The notes under the pieces: model-generated
What the model was told of the DNA's origin: nothing
Seen by the model: only the letters and a program-made list of their open reading frames with translations
Databases searched by the model: none
NCBI GenBank assembly: GCA_022705265.1
Contig: JAKJEU010000085.1
Span: 1-6,580, forward strand
Length of the DNA: 6,580 nt
Reading direction: 5' to 3'
From: Pseudomonadota bacterium
Lineage (GTDB): Bacteria; Pseudomonadota; Alphaproteobacteria; JAKJEU01
Translations under genes and position numbers: made by a program
Shown: one piece after another, positions 6,262 through 6,580 of the stretch
How positions within the stretch are numbered: position 1 is the stretch's first letter
How the letters are laid out: every line of letters begins with the position of its first letter

Positions 6262-6580
6262 ATGCTCATGAAAAATAATATTTCTTTATGGTATGAGCTT
6301 TCTGGCGTGTCGGATTTTTGTTTTGAAAAACCCGTTAATTTTTTTGTGCCTGAAATTACAAAAGAACCTGTATTTAAACCAAAAGAGGATAATAAAGAAG
6401 TCGTAAGTGAAGAAATTTTTATCGACATTGTTGCTAATGATATATCGGAACTTAAATTTTTGGTGTCTTCATATGATAATACTTCTTTAAAAAAGATGGC
6501 CAAGAATATGGTTTTTGGGGACGGTAATGAGAATGCCGATGTTTTATTTATAAGCGACTCGCCAAGTCCAGAAGATGATG
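6262..6580 (+). CDS. Uracil-DNA glycosylase-like protein, N-terminal part (3' end outside window)
   Basis: The frame is open to the window edge, giving 106 residues. The opening SLWYELSGVSD, then EKPVNFF, matches the N-terminal helix of alphaproteobacterial family 4/5-like uracil-DNA glycosylases (typical form LRWYxxAGVDE...PVxRF). LVSSYDNTSLKKMAKNMVFG (residues 70-89), then DGNENADVLFI, matches their FDGCxLKxTAxNxVFxDG block and the strand leading into motif 1. Such enzymes excise uracil from DNA in base excision repair and typically carry an iron-sulfur cluster. Motif 1 here reads SDSPS (98-102) instead of GEAPG, and the usual cysteine before SLKKMA is threonine, so activity is uncertain. 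An in-frame TAA at 6256 limits the start to ATG 6262 or ATG 6268; neither has a convincing Shine-Dalgarno site. It is separated from flgE by a terminator and is not a flagellar gene. The family call rests on a partial sequence. Confidence 0.68.
   Translation, partial: MLMKNNISLWYELSGVSDFCFEKPVNFFVPEITKEPVFKPKEDNKEVVSEEIFIDIVANDISELKFLVSSYDNTSLKKMAKNMVFGDGNENADVLFISDSPSPEDD

Noticed and set aside
6255..6503. Minus-strand reading frame opposite the glycosylase start
   Set aside because: The + strand reading shows recognisable family blocks; the minus-strand peptide does not.

Overview
The window looks like ordinary chromosome from an AT-rich alphaproteobacterium, with roughly one third G+C by eye. 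Three observations support this. The prephenate dehydratase has the alphaproteobacterial style of ACT domain (LETYMTG, then FYIDAGF and a C-terminal MLGCY). The hook protein ends in the typical LAEEFTNMITTQRAYSASAK block. The last gene opens like the uracil-DNA glycosylase family common in Alphaproteobacteria (WYELSGVSD, then LVSSYDNTSLKKMAKNMVF). The low G+C suggests an uncultured host-associated or gut lineage rather than a classical high-GC genus, but that is inference.

Layout, all on the + strand: (1) the 3' part of a prephenate dehydratase gene (pheA), cut by the left edge, followed by a strong intrinsic terminator; (2) a sigma-54-type -24/-12 promoter that begins in the T tract of that terminator; (3) a compact flagellar operon fliK - flgD - flgE with gaps of 25 and 14 bases and good Shine-Dalgarno sites; (4) a strong 17-bp-stem terminator; (5) the 5' part of a uracil-DNA glycosylase-like gene, cut by the right edge. 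No tRNA, rRNA, CRISPR array, insertion sequence or minus-strand gene could be supported.

The three flagellar genes form one functional set. FlgD is the scaffold (cap) on which the hook polymerises, FlgE is the hook subunit, and FliK measures hook length and switches the type III export apparatus to filament substrates. Placing them behind a sigma-54 promoter fits the known hierarchy in which hook-stage genes are expressed in the middle of assembly, as in Caulobacter.

I see no clearly new system. The points most worth a second look are the terminator/sigma-54 promoter junction, the very large FlgE (876 residues) whose variable domain carries three divergent copies of one module with a change in codon choice partway through, a uracil-DNA glycosylase start with an altered first catalytic motif, an acidic repetitive tail on FlgD, and an extra loop in prephenate dehydratase.
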